Origin: Streptomyces sp. Ru62
GTDB taxonomy: Bacteria > Actinomycetota > Actinomycetes > Streptomycetales > Streptomycetaceae
DNA length: 56,541 nucleotides
Assembly: GCF_002920615.1 (NCBI RefSeq)
Contig: NZ_PQSU01000047.1
Span: 1 to 56,541 of the forward strand
Direction: 5' to 3'
Shown: positions 25,530 to 34,584 of the stretch, piece after piece
Position numbering within the stretch: position 1 is the stretch's first letter
Layout: the number at the start of each line of letters is the position of its first letter
Made by a program: the position numbers and the translations under genes
Notes under the pieces: model-generated
Database searches by the model: none
What the model saw: only the letters and a program-made list of their open reading frames with translations
Told to the model about the DNA's origin: nothing

Positions 25530-25534
25530 GTCAC

Positions 25535-25556
25535 AAGTATACCGATCGCTTTACTT
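25535..25556. promoter_or_regulatory. TetR operator 1
   Basis: AAGTATACCGATCGCTTTACTT, an imperfect 22-bp dyad that matches operator 2 at 19 of 22 positions or better. It abuts the TetR start codon, so binding would block the gene's own initiation region. Confidence 0.7.
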
Positions 25557-25583
25557 CCCTCCAGCGGCGTGCTACGTTCTTCG

Positions 25584-25605
25584 AAGTACAGCGATCGCTT
25601 TACTT
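25584..25605. promoter_or_regulatory. TetR operator 2
   Basis: AAGTACAGCGATCGCTTTACTT; the inner AGCGATCGCT is a perfect 10-bp palindrome. It is 49 bases centre-to-centre from operator 1. It directly precedes the short open frame starting at 25607. Confidence 0.7.
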
Positions 25606-25892
25606 GATGGAGGTCCCGTTGGCCGCTGGGCGGCGTCCCGGCGGTCGCTCACGCCGAGCTTCGCGACCTCCACAGGTAGACGCTGATGCCGGTGGGTTCG
25701 GCTGCCATGGCGCGCCGACCTGCCGCCCACCGCGATAGCCGTCGCGAGCGGACCGCGTACGGCGGCTCGCGGACCCAAGCTGCGCGGCGCAGGGGAGTCC
25801 TGCGCGGGTGGCTCGGGTGCCCGCTGGTCCACGGGCCGCGGCCGGAGGGACAACATTTCTAGCCACTGACACATCGGAAAGGTTGAACAAGC
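25606..25892. other. Region between TetR operators and DUF302 gene
   Basis: An ATG at 25607 starts a 43-codon frame of poor coding quality; GGAGG at 25609-25613 suggests that the original regulated gene began here and was lost or rebuilt. The last bases give AGGTTGAACAAGC before the DUF302 start. Confidence 0.4.
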
Positions 25893-26438
25893 ATGTCCAC
25901 TCAGAACTTCGTCGCAGTTCCCCACGAGGTCGTCCGGTGGTCGATCGACACCGGAACGTCCTTCGAGGATTTCAGGGCTCGGTATGAAGCCGCTGTGCCG
26001 GCACTGGACCTCGACCGGATGGCGCAGCTCCGCGCCGAGCGGGCGAGCTGGGAGACCGTACTCGCCGCCGCCGCGGAGAACGCACCGCACGGATTCATGC
26101 GGTTCTGGAGCACCGATGTGGGCGAGACCATGCAGCTCGCGGGCAATCCCGGGTGCTGCGCCACCTACCTGATGGGAAACCACACGATCGCCGAGCGCAT
26201 GTACAGGCACGACCCGGCGGTGATGCTCTACGCCCCGCTGCGCACGACGATTCACCAGGACGCGCGGGGCGTCACGCGGTTCTCCGTCGACCAGCCCAGC
26301 ACCCGATTCGCCAGCTTCGATGTACCGGACATCGCTGCCGTGGGCCTGGAACTGGACCGCAAGGTAGTAGACCTCCTGCGAGTTCTGGATGTTCCTGTGC
26401 CGCCCGCCCTTTCCGTAGGCGTAGCGCAGGACCGGTAA
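25893..26438 (+). CDS. DUF302-family protein, 181 aa
   Basis: ATG at 25893 follows GAAAGG. The residues NPGCCATYLMGNHTIAERMY and RHDPAVMLYAPLRTTIHQD match the DUF302 core (G-N-x-x-x-A-x-x-M-x-x-x-D-P-x-x-x-L-x-x-P-L). The fold binds small ligands and often sits near redox or detoxification genes. Here it lies downstream of twin TetR operators and 157 bases upstream of an amidase, so TetR control of the pair is possible. No signal peptide. Confidence 0.75.
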   Translation: MSTQNFVAVPHEVVRWSIDTGTSFEDFRARYEAAVPALDLDRMAQLRAERASWETVLAAAAENAPHGFMRFWSTDVGETMQLAGNPGCCATYLMGNHTIAERMYRHDPAVMLYAPLRTTIHQDARGVTRFSVDQPSTRFASFDVPDIAAVGLELDRKVVDLLRVLDVPVPPALSVGVAQDR

Positions 26439-26594
26439 GGCTCGGTCCGGGGTACATCGGCCCGGACGCGTCTATTCAGATCGTCCGGAATGACATTCCA
26501 CATCATGACCGCAATGTAAAGAAGGCGTCGGCCGGCTAACAGAACGATGTGCCGGTCAATGGCAGACGGCCTTTCCAAAGCAAGAGAGGTAATC

Positions 26595-28055
26595 ATGCAG
26601 GACGAGGTATTCTCCGTCGGTGCGGTGCCGGCTTCGGGGGACGACGAACTGGCCGAACTTGGTGTGGCTGCTGCGGCCGCCGCGATCCGTGACGGCGACA
26701 TCACGTCCGAGTCGTACGCGGCAGCGCTTCTGCGGCGCGCGCGGGAGAATTCGGATCTCAATTCGTTCATCACGATAGACGAATCCGCTGTGCTTACTGC
26801 GGCCAGGGATGCGGACAAGGCGCGCGCGGCGGGTTCCCGCGCTCCTTTCCTCGGCGTTCCGATCGGGGTGAAGGACAGCTACGCGACACGTGGGCTTCGC
26901 ACAACGCTGGGAGTCGAGGCTCTGGGAGGTTTCGTGCCGACAGAAGACTCCGACGTGGTCGGCTCGATCAAGGACGCCGGCGGTATCGTCTTCGGCAAGA
27001 TCAACCTTGTTGAGATGTCGTTCGGGCTGACGGGACACAACAGCCGCTATGGACAGGTGAAGAATCCCTACAACAACGACCATGTGCCGGGAGGGTCTTC
27101 GAGTGGCTCCGGAGCATCTGTCGCGGCCCGCCTCGTGCCTGCGGCGCTGGGGGGCGACACGGTCGGTTCTATCAGGGTTCCCGCCTCGCTGTGTGGGGTG
27201 GTGGGATTCAAGCCGACCACGGGTCGGTGGCCGAGGGGTGGCGTCGCGCCCATTTCGCACACGCTCGACACGACAGGCGTCCTGGCGCGTAGCGTGGAAG
27301 ACTGCGCGCTGATCGACCAGGTCGTCATGAAGGATGCAGCAGCTCCCCGTTCTCATCGGTCCGGTCTGCAGGGGGCGAGGTTCGCTTATGCTCCCCGGCA
27401 GTACATGGAGTTGCTCGATCCTGGGACCGAAGCGCATTTCAAGAATGCGCTCCTGCGTCTGCAGGATGCTGGTGCCGAGGTCGTCGAGGTCGATCTCGGT
27501 GAGGACTTCTCGCCGCTGGCGGACAGGTTGACGTGGAACCTGTTCTTCCGTGAGACGATGGAGTCCGTGACGGAATTCCTCCGGCAGAACGACTTCCCGG
27601 TTTCCTTCGATGAAATCTACAACGGACTCAAGCCCGAGCTCAAAGAGGTGTGGAGCCATCTCGTGCTGCCGAGTGGGCAGGGATATCTGTCGCAGGAGGC
27701 CTACGAGGCGACACTGTCCGTCGAGCGCCCGGAACTCCAGCGCCGGCTCGGTAAGGTCTTCACGCACGGGTTCGATGCGCTGCTCTTTCCGACGACGCCC
27801 TGTCCCGCACCGCTGATCGAGCACCGGACGAACTTCAGGGTCGCGGGCGAAGAAGTCAGTGACCTGTTTCTCGCGAAGAACACCGTTCCCACCAGTGGCG
27901 CGGGTCTGCCTGGCATCAGCATTCCCATCGGTCTGACCGCTCACGGCCTGCCCGTCGGGCTGGAGATCGACGGCGCACATGGCCATGACAGAGAGCTCCT
28001 GGACCTGGTACGTCACGTAGAGTCCGTTTTCGACACCCTGCCCGCACCCGCGTGA
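26595..28055 (+). CDS. Amidase signature family enzyme, 486 aa
   Basis: ATG at 26595 follows AGAGAGGT; an upstream start at 26547 has no ribosome-binding site. The Ser-cis-Ser-Lys triad is present: Lys93 in GVKDSY, cis-Ser about 168 in PGGSSSGSG, and nucleophile Ser192 in GDTVGSIRVPAS, where the usual GG before Ser has become VG. The enzyme should hydrolyse an amide (amino-acid amides, ureas or similar); substrate unknown. Codon usage is visibly less GC-biased than that of neighbours such as the PucR genes, which hints at transfer. A strong hairpin terminator follows. Confidence 0.88.
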   Translation: MQDEVFSVGAVPASGDDELAELGVAAAAAAIRDGDITSESYAAALLRRARENSDLNSFITIDESAVLTAARDADKARAAGSRAPFLGVPIGVKDSYATRGLRTTLGVEALGGFVPTEDSDVVGSIKDAGGIVFGKINLVEMSFGLTGHNSRYGQVKNPYNNDHVPGGSSSGSGASVAARLVPAALGGDTVGSIRVPASLCGVVGFKPTTGRWPRGGVAPISHTLDTTGVLARSVEDCALIDQVVMKDAAAPRSHRSGLQGARFAYAPRQYMELLDPGTEAHFKNALLRLQDAGAEVVEVDLGEDFSPLADRLTWNLFFRETMESVTEFLRQNDFPVSFDEIYNGLKPELKEVWSHLVLPSGQGYLSQEAYEATLSVERPELQRRLGKVFTHGFDALLFPTTPCPAPLIEHRTNFRVAGEEVSDLFLAKNTVPTSGAGLPGISIPIGLTAHGLPVGLEIDGAHGHDRELLDLVRHVESVFDTLPAPA

Positions 28056-28170
28056 AGGACTGCGCGCCACCCCTCAACGGAATGCTCCGGGCGCACATCA
28101 GCCGGAATCCGTGACCCCCAGAACTGGCGCCCGATCGCCGTCACAGCCTGACCGCCGCCGCGCCCCTTGC

Positions 28171-28211
28171 CGATGGTGGCCCGGAGTTCGAAAGGCTCCG
28201 GGCCACCATCG
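28171..28211. terminator. Strong bidirectional hairpin, 16-bp stem
   Basis: Perfect arms CGATGGTGGCCCGGAG (28171-28186) and CTCCGGGCCACCATCG (28196-28211) with a 9-nt loop. It lies 115 bases after the amidase stop and separates it from the phosphatase gene. Confidence 0.7.
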
Positions 28212-28415
28212 AAAGACAGCGACAGAATGCAAGCAGGACATTTCGGCGTGACGAGGCGACCGACTGTTCGGCGATTGGATGCAATGGTCGGCCTACACGC
28301 CGACTTCGGCTGAACCGCCGATATGAACTAACCCGGCAACCACTGTCTGGCCTGCGAACTCGCAGTGACGGCAGTAGGCTGGGACGAGATACCGACGCGC
28401 CCAGGCGGCAAGACG

Positions 28416-30590
28416 ATGAATCCGATCGAATCCCGGAACCGTACTCAGCACGTACCCTCGGACGAGTGGGGTAGGCAAGGCTTTTTGCTCACAGCGGCCA
28501 GGAAGTTGGTGCGCGATGTCGATGCGGCCGCAGTGACGGTGTTTCTCCCATCTTCCGACGCGCCCGAGCTCCGCGCGGCAGTGGTAGCCGTCACTCCATT
28601 GGGTACGGGATCCGTCGAACGGGTCTCGGTCGATGACGACGTATACCCTTCGGCCCGAGCTTGGCGAACGAAGTCCGTGGCCATGGCGCAATCCTTGGAT
28701 GTCGTGTCGGTCCATCCAGACCTTTCAGTGTTCGCGCCATTTCCGCTTCAGACGGCTGCGGCACCCATTTCCGTCAAGGCGCGCACATTCGGGGTAGTCA
28801 CCGCTTATTGGCCCATTTCTCGCAGCGGGATCACGCAGGCGGACATCGATCGACTGGTCGCGGAGGCGGCCGGCCTGGCGGCTGATTTCGAACGGCTGGC
28901 CGAGCAGAGTACGTCACTGGAACCCCCTGTAGTGCCATACGTCGTAACCGCCGAGGATGACGACACTGCAGCGAACAGCCTGACACCCCACACGGTTCCC
29001 CTGATTTATCACGTACACAAGCTGGCCATGCTTCTGAGGGGTGCCGAGCGTACGAGCGAAGCGATCGAACTGGCCATGGAAAGAGTGATGGGCGGGTTCT
29101 CTGCCCGGGCTGCGGTCATCAGCCTCACAGACGGAGACCGGCTGCACGTAGCCGACGCAGCCGGTTGTTCAAGGGAATTTCTCGGTGAGGCGGACGGGGC
29201 CTTGCTGCGGAAGAGCACCCCGGAAACTCAGGCTGTCATCGGACAGCGATGCGCGGTCTACGCCGCCACCGACCGCCGGACTCACGGCCGGCTGGCGGAG
29301 CAGGCATTGGATGAGGCTTGCGTCTGGGTGGTACTTCCCCTGTTGGCCGGCGGCCGATCGGTGGGCGCACTGTCCATGGCATTCGAACACCGGCATCAGG
29401 ACGTCGTTGCACGGCAGCCCACTCTCACGGCTCTGGCCACGGTGCTGGCGCAAGCGGTGGAGCGTACACACTTGCACGAGGCCCGGCATGCACTGGTCGA
29501 GAAGCTGCAGCAGGCGTTGCTGCCTAGGATGCTGCCACAACCTGCCGGTGTCGTCAGCACCGGCAGATACGCCTGTGCCACAAGTGGGATCGAAATGGGT
29601 GGGGATTGGTACGACCTGCTCATCCTTCCCAGTGGAGGCGTCGCCATGGTGATCGGTGACGTAGAGGGCCACAATCCGGATGCCGCGGTCGTGATGGGGC
29701 AGCTCGACAGTGCCGTTCGCGCCTATGCCAACGAGGGTCATGATCCTGGGGTCGTACTCGAGCGGGCCAACGACCTCCTGATCGGCTTGGACACGGACCT
29801 GTTCGCCACCTGCTGTTGCGTGTGGCTGGACCCTGATACGGGCGTGGCGCAGATCGCCAGTGCCGGCCATCCGCTGCCGCTCGTCCACACCGGTGAAGGC
29901 ATGATGCCTCCGCCGGACGATCTCCGCATCGGGATGCCGCTTGGCATCGATCCAGAAGCGCGTTACGAGGTCACCGAGTTGACGTGCAATCCTGACACGA
30001 TCTTCGCCTGTTTCACGGACGGTCTGATCCGTACCGGGAGCGAAACCGTCTCCGAGAGGCTGGCGGCCGTCGTGGCGGGCGACGTGGATATCGAGTCTCT
30101 CGGTGACCAGATAATGAGTGATTTCAAGAGGCGGCAGGCCGAGCATGCCGACGATGCGGCGCTCCTTCTAGTCCGCTATGAAGGACCCTCAAGTGAGGCG
30201 CAGCGCACAGTACGCCAACTCAAGATCCATCGTCGAGACCTCCAGGGCGCGCAACGCACGCGCAGGCGGCTCAGAGAGTGGCTGGAACTGTGGCACCTGT
30301 CCGACATGGCCGATGAGCAAGAACTGCTGGTGTCGGAAGTCGTCACCAACGGTCTGGTCCATGGGGACAGCGACGTGTACGTCGTCGTGCGCAGGTATCC
30401 CGATCGGGTCCGCACAGAAGTGCGGGACAGCGATCCCCACCGCGCAGTGCCGGTGACGGTGCCGCGCAAGGAAGACGAAGCCGAAGGAGGCCGAGGGCTG
30501 ATGATTGTTTCCGCGCTGGCTTCTGCGTGGGGCAACTCGCCCAGCGGCAGAGGCAAAACCGTATGGTTCGAACTGCCCGTACCTGCGTAA
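28416..30590 (+). CDS. GAF-GAF-PP2C (SpoIIE-type) phosphatase with HATPase_c anti-sigma-like domain
   Basis: Start ATG at 28416 is chosen (GGCGG upstream); GTG at 28365 would add 17 residues. The 724-aa protein has two GAF-like sensor regions (about residues 15-160 and 200-360), a helical linker (LVEKLQQALLPRMLP), a PP2C/SpoIIE phosphatase domain (MGGDWYDLL near 395, IGDVEGHNPDAAVVMG, ASAGHPLPL, FTDGLI) and a C-terminal HATPase_c domain of the RsbW type (ELLVSEVVTNGLVHG near 635, GGRGLMIVSALA near 690). Such Streptomyces proteins act on anti-anti-sigma factors in partner-switching stress pathways. It stands alone; partners are not in the window. Confidence 0.9.
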   Translation: MNPIESRNRTQHVPSDEWGRQGFLLTAARKLVRDVDAAAVTVFLPSSDAPELRAAVVAVTPLGTGSVERVSVDDDVYPSARAWRTKSVAMAQSLDVVSVHPDLSVFAPFPLQTAAAPISVKARTFGVVTAYWPISRSGITQADIDRLVAEAAGLAADFERLAEQSTSLEPPVVPYVVTAEDDDTAANSLTPHTVPLIYHVHKLAMLLRGAERTSEAIELAMERVMGGFSARAAVISLTDGDRLHVADAAGCSREFLGEADGALLRKSTPETQAVIGQRCAVYAATDRRTHGRLAEQALDEACVWVVLPLLAGGRSVGALSMAFEHRHQDVVARQPTLTALATVLAQAVERTHLHEARHALVEKLQQALLPRMLPQPAGVVSTGRYACATSGIEMGGDWYDLLILPSGGVAMVIGDVEGHNPDAAVVMGQLDSAVRAYANEGHDPGVVLERANDLLIGLDTDLFATCCCVWLDPDTGVAQIASAGHPLPLVHTGEGMMPPPDDLRIGMPLGIDPEARYEVTELTCNPDTIFACFTDGLIRTGSETVSERLAAVVAGDVDIESLGDQIMSDFKRRQAEHADDAALLLVRYEGPSSEAQRTVRQLKIHRRDLQGAQRTRRRLREWLELWHLSDMADEQELLVSEVVTNGLVHGDSDVYVVVRRYPDRVRTEVRDSDPHRAVPVTVPRKEDEAEGGRGLMIVSALASAWGNSPSGRGKTVWFELPVPA

Positions 30591-31207
30591 TCAGATGACG
30601 CGCCGGCCCGCGCCCGGTCGGACGACAACCTGGACGATGACGCTTTGACGGACCCCGGATCGGGCTCGATGCGGTGCGCAGGCTGCGTTCAGCAGTAGGT
30701 CGGCCGCCGGCAGCGTACGCAGAACCGGTCTGCGTGCTCCTGGATCGCCTGCCTCGGCATTACCGGCCGGACGCAGGACGAAGTCGACGCCGCGTCGCAC
30801 TCTCCACCGAGCAGAGGCAGTTGGGCGCCGACGGCTCGCCGATGTGCAACCGCGCACGGGCGAGCCGGCCTTCTGTGACTGGACTGGCGACCGGTCCTGA
30901 GCCCGGCAGCATGTCGACGTCAGTGCGGACGCGGTGCGGCCTGGCCGGGTCTGCCACCGTCCTGCCGCATCTCGGGGCGACGTCGACTGTCCGTTGACCC
31001 AGTGACCGGCCGGAGAGGCCATGGACGATCTCGTCGATGCGGTGCACGACGACGTTTCCGAGGCTCCACACAGCACGGCTGTGGCCGGCGGGGGCCACAG
31101 GGTTGGGACAGCCAATGGGCGGCACCCCGCTTGGGGATGCCGCCCGCCGTCTCGATGCCGTGGCCGGTCCGGCTACCTGCATCATCGCGGTGCGACCCTC
31201 GCTGCGG
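30591..31207. other. Intergenic region, no supported gene
   Basis: About 615 bases. A minus-strand frame (HRIDEIVHGLSGRSLGQRT...) has moderate codon quality but no recognisable motif or start; it may be decayed coding DNA. The last 22 bases belong to the repeat shared with 11051-11105. Confidence 0.35.
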
Positions 31208-31240
31208 TTACAGGCTGACCGGGTCGAGGAGCTGGGGGCC
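31186..31240. repeat. SRAP 3'-end repeat, copy B
   Basis: Covers the last 11 codons of SRAP, its TAA and 22 bases downstream; partner at 11051-11105 (three mismatches). Confidence 0.6.
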
Positions 31241-31951
31241 GTTGTTGCGGACGTTGTTGACGGCCGTGGAGACGGGGCGAGCGTCGAGTTGCCCGTCGGC
31301 GGGCTGGCCGAGGAGAGCCCGCAGTTCGTCCGGGTCCTGATGCGTGGGGTCGAGCCAGGCCTGGTAGTGGTCCTCGGTGAGGGCGAGGGGCATGCGCGGG
31401 TGTACGCGGCCGGCTGCGTCGGTGGCCTCGGTGGTGATGATGGTGCAGGTCATCAGCCAGGCGGCCGGGTCGTCGTCTGGGGCGACGGCCGGATCGCGCC
31501 AGTACTCGTACAGCCCGGCCAGCGCCATCACCTGGCCGTCCTCCGGGTGGATGAAGAACGGCTGCTTGCGCACCTTGCCGGTGACCGGGTCCTTACCCGG
31601 CTGCCACTCGTAGAAGCCGTCCGCCGGGAGCAGGCAGCGGCGTGTGCGGAACGCACGGCGGAACGCCGGTTTCTCATGGACGGTCTCCACCCTGGCGTTG
31701 ATCATCCGCGCGCCGATCTTCGGCTCTTTCGCCCAGGACGGCACCAGGCTCCAGCGCAGCGGCCGCAGCTCCCTCACCGGCGCCGCACCACCGCCCTCGT
31801 CGCGCCGGGCGCGTTCCAGGACGGCCCACACCTCGTCGGTCGGCGCGACGTTCAAGCTCGGCGCGAGCGCCTCCGTCGTAGGCCACTGGGCGGCATGGAA
31901 CAGCTGCGCCAGGTCCTGCAGGCTGCGGGTGGCAACGTATCGACCGCACAT
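31208..31951 (-). CDS. SRAP-family DNA-protein crosslink protein (YedK/HMCES-like)
   Basis: The product (247 aa) begins MCGRYVATRS: Cys2, exposed after Met removal, is the residue that crosslinks to abasic sites. Other conserved residues are seen: Asn34 in NVAPT, Asn85-Arg87 in RMINARVET, Glu115 in PADGFYEW and His184 in HPRMPL. The protein shields abasic sites in single-stranded DNA. It is full length. Its last codons plus downstream DNA are repeated at 11051-11105, evidence of an older second copy or of recombination at this point. Confidence 0.92.
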   Translation of the reverse strand: MCGRYVATRSLQDLAQLFHAAQWPTTEALAPSLNVAPTDEVWAVLERARRDEGGGAAPVRELRPLRWSLVPSWAKEPKIGARMINARVETVHEKPAFRRAFRTRRCLLPADGFYEWQPGKDPVTGKVRKQPFFIHPEDGQVMALAGLYEYWRDPAVAPDDDPAAWLMTCTIITTEATDAAGRVHPRMPLALTEDHYQAWLDPTHQDPDELRALLGQPADGQLDARPVSTAVNNVRNNGPQLLDPVSL

Positions 31952-32244
31952 GCGGCCACTCTCTCACCGCCGCGCCGGACGTTCGGCGCGGCGCCGGGCG
32001 GTCGAGTCCCGGCGGGTCCAACAGCCAAACGGGCACGCGTGAGCCTGCTGGTGTCATCGACTCCAGGGACCAGGACGCCCCCCCGTGTGCTCCTCGTTGA
32101 CCGGGCACCCGGACAGCGTTTTCGCCGCCCGGCGGATACCGTCGCTCCTGCCTCGGGTGTGTCAGGACCGCGAGGTTGGGGGTCGGCCCCTTCTTGCCGT
32201 GCGCCCTGGTACGGGGCAGCGCCGCCGGACGGTGCGCCAGCCGG

Positions 32245-32643
32245 TTACTGGCCGGGGTGGACGGCCTGGACGCCGGTGCCGGCGTACGTCTTCGGCGTCA
32301 GGGTGAGCAGAAATCGGCCGCTCGGGTGGGCGGGAGAGGGGCGGGCGGCGTGGATGGCGTGGATGGTGGCCCAGGAGTGCCCGAAGCGCAGCAGTTCGGT
32401 GGCGGTGACCGCGGCGTCGGTGTCGAACGCCTCGATCCGGATGAACCGCAAGCCCTTGATGTAGCTGAGCAGGCCCGGCCGCTCGCTGTCCCCGGCCGTG
32501 AGCGACAGGACCGGCGCGTACAGGTCACCGAGTCCGCCGGAGGCCTGGACGTAGAACGCGGCGACCGCCTCGTTGAACGGGTCCTTCGGGTTGTACAGCG
32601 CCGCGGCGGTCGTGTGGTCCAAAACGACCGCGATCGCCCCCAC
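32245..32643 (-). CDS. Putative PIN-like toxin, second pair
   Basis: GTG at 32641-32643 overlaps the antitoxin stop by one base (TAGTG), so translation is coupled. The 132-aa product starts GAIAVVLDHTTAAALYNP (first acidic strand of a PIN-type fold), has AFDTDAAVTATELL in the middle and ends with GRFLLTLTPKTYAGTGVQAV, the final strand-turn region. Only some acidic PIN residues are kept, so this is an atypical member. It is similar in layout, and weakly in sequence, to the protein at 16551; a C-terminal remnant of a close relative lies at 35040. Role inferred from the pair. Confidence 0.6.
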   Translation of the reverse strand: MGAIAVVLDHTTAAALYNPKDPFNEAVAAFYVQASGGLGDLYAPVLSLTAGDSERPGLLSYIKGLRFIRIEAFDTDAAVTATELLRFGHSWATIHAIHAARPSPAHPSGRFLLTLTPKTYAGTGVQAVHPGQ

Positions 32644-32918
32644 TACGCGGCCGCCTGCGGGTTGTGCGCAGTGGCGCCCAGGCGCTCCAGCAGGGTGCGG
32701 GCCTTCGCCTCTGCCTCCTCGCTCGGCGCGCTGCCCAGGGCGGAGGCGAGCTCGGCGCGGGCCAGCTCGGCACGCTCGGCGTACTCGGCCTTCGTCGGGG
32801 TGCCCTGCGCGAGGTCCTCCACCAGGGCCCGGATGGTCGTGCCGTGCTCGGCCGCCAGCTGGGCCAGCCGGTCCCGCGCGGCCGCGCTGACCTTGATGCT
32901 CGTCTCGTCTGCTGCCAT
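32643..32918 (-). CDS. Antitoxin, ribbon-helix-helix type, second pair
   Basis: ATG at 32916-32918. The 91-aa product has TSIKVSAAARDRLAQLAAEH and GTTIRALVEDLAQG, a MetJ/Arc-like fold, then an Ala/Glu-rich helix (AEYAERAELARAELASAL) as the probable toxin-binding arm. There is no ribosome-binding site, and the repeats at 32926-32956 start 8 bases upstream of the ATG, so the transcript is likely short-leadered and autorepressed. The first pair (16297) has a different operator sequence, so the two systems are probably not cross-regulated. Confidence 0.7.
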   Translation of the reverse strand: MAADETSIKVSAAARDRLAQLAAEHGTTIRALVEDLAQGTPTKAEYAERAELARAELASALGSAPSEEAEAKARTLLERLGATAHNPQAAA

Positions 32919-32925
32919 ACACCGA

Positions 32926-32956
32926 CTCTACCGCCGCTCCTCTACTGCCGGTAGAG
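32926..32956. promoter_or_regulatory. Repeats upstream of second antitoxin gene, probable operator
   Basis: CTCTACCGCCG (32926-32936) and CTCTACTGCCG (32940-32950) are direct repeats 14 bases apart, and CTCTAC-5 nt-GTAGAG (32940-32956) is an inverted repeat. Ribbon-helix-helix dimers typically bind such paired short sites. Confidence 0.55.
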
Positions 32957-33251
32957 AAATGGTGTCTGTGTGGCCCCGGCTTCTCGGACGCCCGGCGCCT
33001 ATGCGCGGCAGAAGAACTTCGGCGGGCAGGCCGGGCCTCTGGCTGGTCTCCCCGTCGAGAGTGCTCCCTGGTCGTCACGGCCGCCTGAGCCCTGCGTTGT
33101 CCGGGGTCGCGTGTCACGGCGGCGTGACGGGCCTGCCGGCGCAGCGGTCAGCCCGGACCGGGAACACTGGCTTGGCAATCGATGACCGACGGGCAGGGCA
33201 TGAGTATGTGTACTCAGGCCCCGGCCGGGTGTGCAGGCAGAGGCTTGACCC

Positions 33252-33581
33252 ATGGACAACCATGCACCAGCCCGCCGTAGTACGGGCGAAGATGCGCTCT
33301 TCGCCGTTCTGTTGTGGTTACTGGACGCCATCGTCGGAACCGTCGCCCTGCTGACGGGGCTGGCACAGACCGACTTCAATTCTTTCGAGCCGGACCCCCA
33401 TGTGTCGCTGACGCCGGTTTTCGCCTGCGTGGGAGGGTTCGGGGGCCTGGTACTCCTCTCGGCGATCGGCTTGTCCCGGCTGGGATACCGGCTGAGTGTG
33501 GCGGCGCAGACGGTAGCCGCTGTCGCGACACTGGCCTTCTGTGCCGCCGCGATGAGCGGGCACCTCGCTCTGACCAGTTGA
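33252..33581 (+). CDS. Small membrane protein, 109 aa
   Basis: ATG at 33252. Three hydrophobic segments are seen: LFAVLLWLLDAIVGTVALLT, VSLTPVFACVGGFGGLVLLS (with SAIGLS) and VAAQTVAAVATLAFCAAAM. The loop between the first two (DFNSFEPDPH) is acidic. No known domain. Upstream and downstream are non-coding. The good hydrophobic pattern and codon bias make it a likely real gene. Confidence 0.6.
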   Translation: MDNHAPARRSTGEDALFAVLLWLLDAIVGTVALLTGLAQTDFNSFEPDPHVSLTPVFACVGGFGGLVLLSAIGLSRLGYRLSVAAQTVAAVATLAFCAAAMSGHLALTS

Positions 33582-33699
33582 GCTTGTACGCGTGGTGTCC
33601 GCGGTCGGTGGAGCGGGCCGGGTGCTGAAGGCTCTGCCCCGCCCTGCCAAGGCGCGGACCCTGGCCGGCGATCCGCCCGCGCTGGTGGATCCGTCGGGG

Positions 33700-33966
33700 T
33701 CAGGCCAGGGCGTTGCGCAGGTAGGCGGGCAGTGTCTGGCAGATCGCCGGATCCGCTTGCCAGCCGGGGTCCGCGAGCTGGCCGGGGGTGATGACGTGCT
33801 GGCTGCCGTCGTCGGTGCGGACGACGACGCGGAACGTCTCACCCTGGATGGAGCGGCCGGCGAGGTACGCGGCGAGGACGGTCCGGCCCAGTTCGGCGGG
33901 GTCCGCGCCGGTGACCGCGCGGCCGAAGTCCTTGCAGATCCACACGCGGCTGAACCGTTCGTGCAT
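33700..33966 (-). CDS. Hypothetical protein, 88 aa
   Basis: ATG at 33964-33966 (MHERFSRVWICKDFGRAV) is chosen because GGGAG lies 6 bases upstream; ATG at 34021-34023 (MIGVVLRED) would give 107 aa. The product is a mixed alpha/beta protein (LAGRSIQGETFRVVVRTDDG, LPAYLRNALA) without membrane spans. No recognisable family. It is divergent from the small gene at 34334. Confidence 0.6.
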   Translation of the reverse strand: MHERFSRVWICKDFGRAVTGADPAELGRTVLAAYLAGRSIQGETFRVVVRTDDGSQHVITPGQLADPGWQADPAICQTLPAYLRNALA

Positions 33967-34333
33967 CAGGATCTCCCACCGCACGCAAGCGGGAACGTCT
34001 TCGCGTAACACAACCCCGATCATGCCCATGCAGGCCGGCCTCACCCACCGCTACCTGCGAGTACTGGCCGGAAAACGCGCCCCTTCCACCCCTGCCGGGA
34101 AACAGGTGCGTGCGGTGTGCCGCGCTCCTCGGCGCAGCCGTCGGCCGCACGGTGGCTTCCTGAGCGACGCCGGGTGCGGAACCGGGGGAGCCGACCGGAC
34201 TGCGGGCAGGGTGGGCTCCCGGCCGGCGCCATCGGTGACCTAGGGGTCCGTAGAAGGCGCCCCGGCGGCCGGCCGGCCCCGCGGGGCCGTGTCCGATGTG
34301 GCATGCAAATCGAACACCCGCTCTAATACCGGT

Positions 34334-34570
34334 ATGGACGTGACCGACTTCCCCGACGACCTGGTGCAGACGCAAGCCGCCTTCAACGCCACCTACCAAG
34401 CGCTCGCCGCACCCGGCCCGCGCGACACCACCGCCCTGCGCCGCCGCCTGCTGCGCCTGTCCGTACGGCTGTGGTGGCACCCCTACTGGCAGACCGCCCC
34501 CTCGGTGCAGGCGGCGCGCTGCGAGCTGCGCCGGCTGGCCCGTGCCCGGCAAGCCGTCCAGGCCGCATGA
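34334..34570 (+). CDS. Hypothetical protein, 78 aa
   Basis: ATG at 34334 begins MDVTDFPDDLVQTQAAFNAT. The protein is helical and Arg-rich (ALRRRLLRLSVRLWWHPYWQ, RCELRRLARARQAVQA). No ribosome-binding site is present; TAATAC at 34324-34329 is at the right distance for the -10 box of a leaderless mRNA starting at the ATG. Small proteins of this type are frequent near integrated or plasmid DNA in Streptomyces. Function unknown. Confidence 0.6.
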   Translation: MDVTDFPDDLVQTQAAFNATYQALAAPGPRDTTALRRRLLRLSVRLWWHPYWQTAPSVQAARCELRRLARARQAVQAA

Positions 34571-34584
34571 CCCTGCGCCCGGCT

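Noticed and set aside
25607..25738. 43-codon frame directly after TetR operator 2 as a real gene
   Set aside because: Poor codon quality and no recognisable sequence; more likely a remnant of the original target.
31037..32464. 475-aa plus-strand frame over SRAP and toxin genes
   Set aside because: SRAP on the opposite strand has all conserved residues, so this frame is a shadow.
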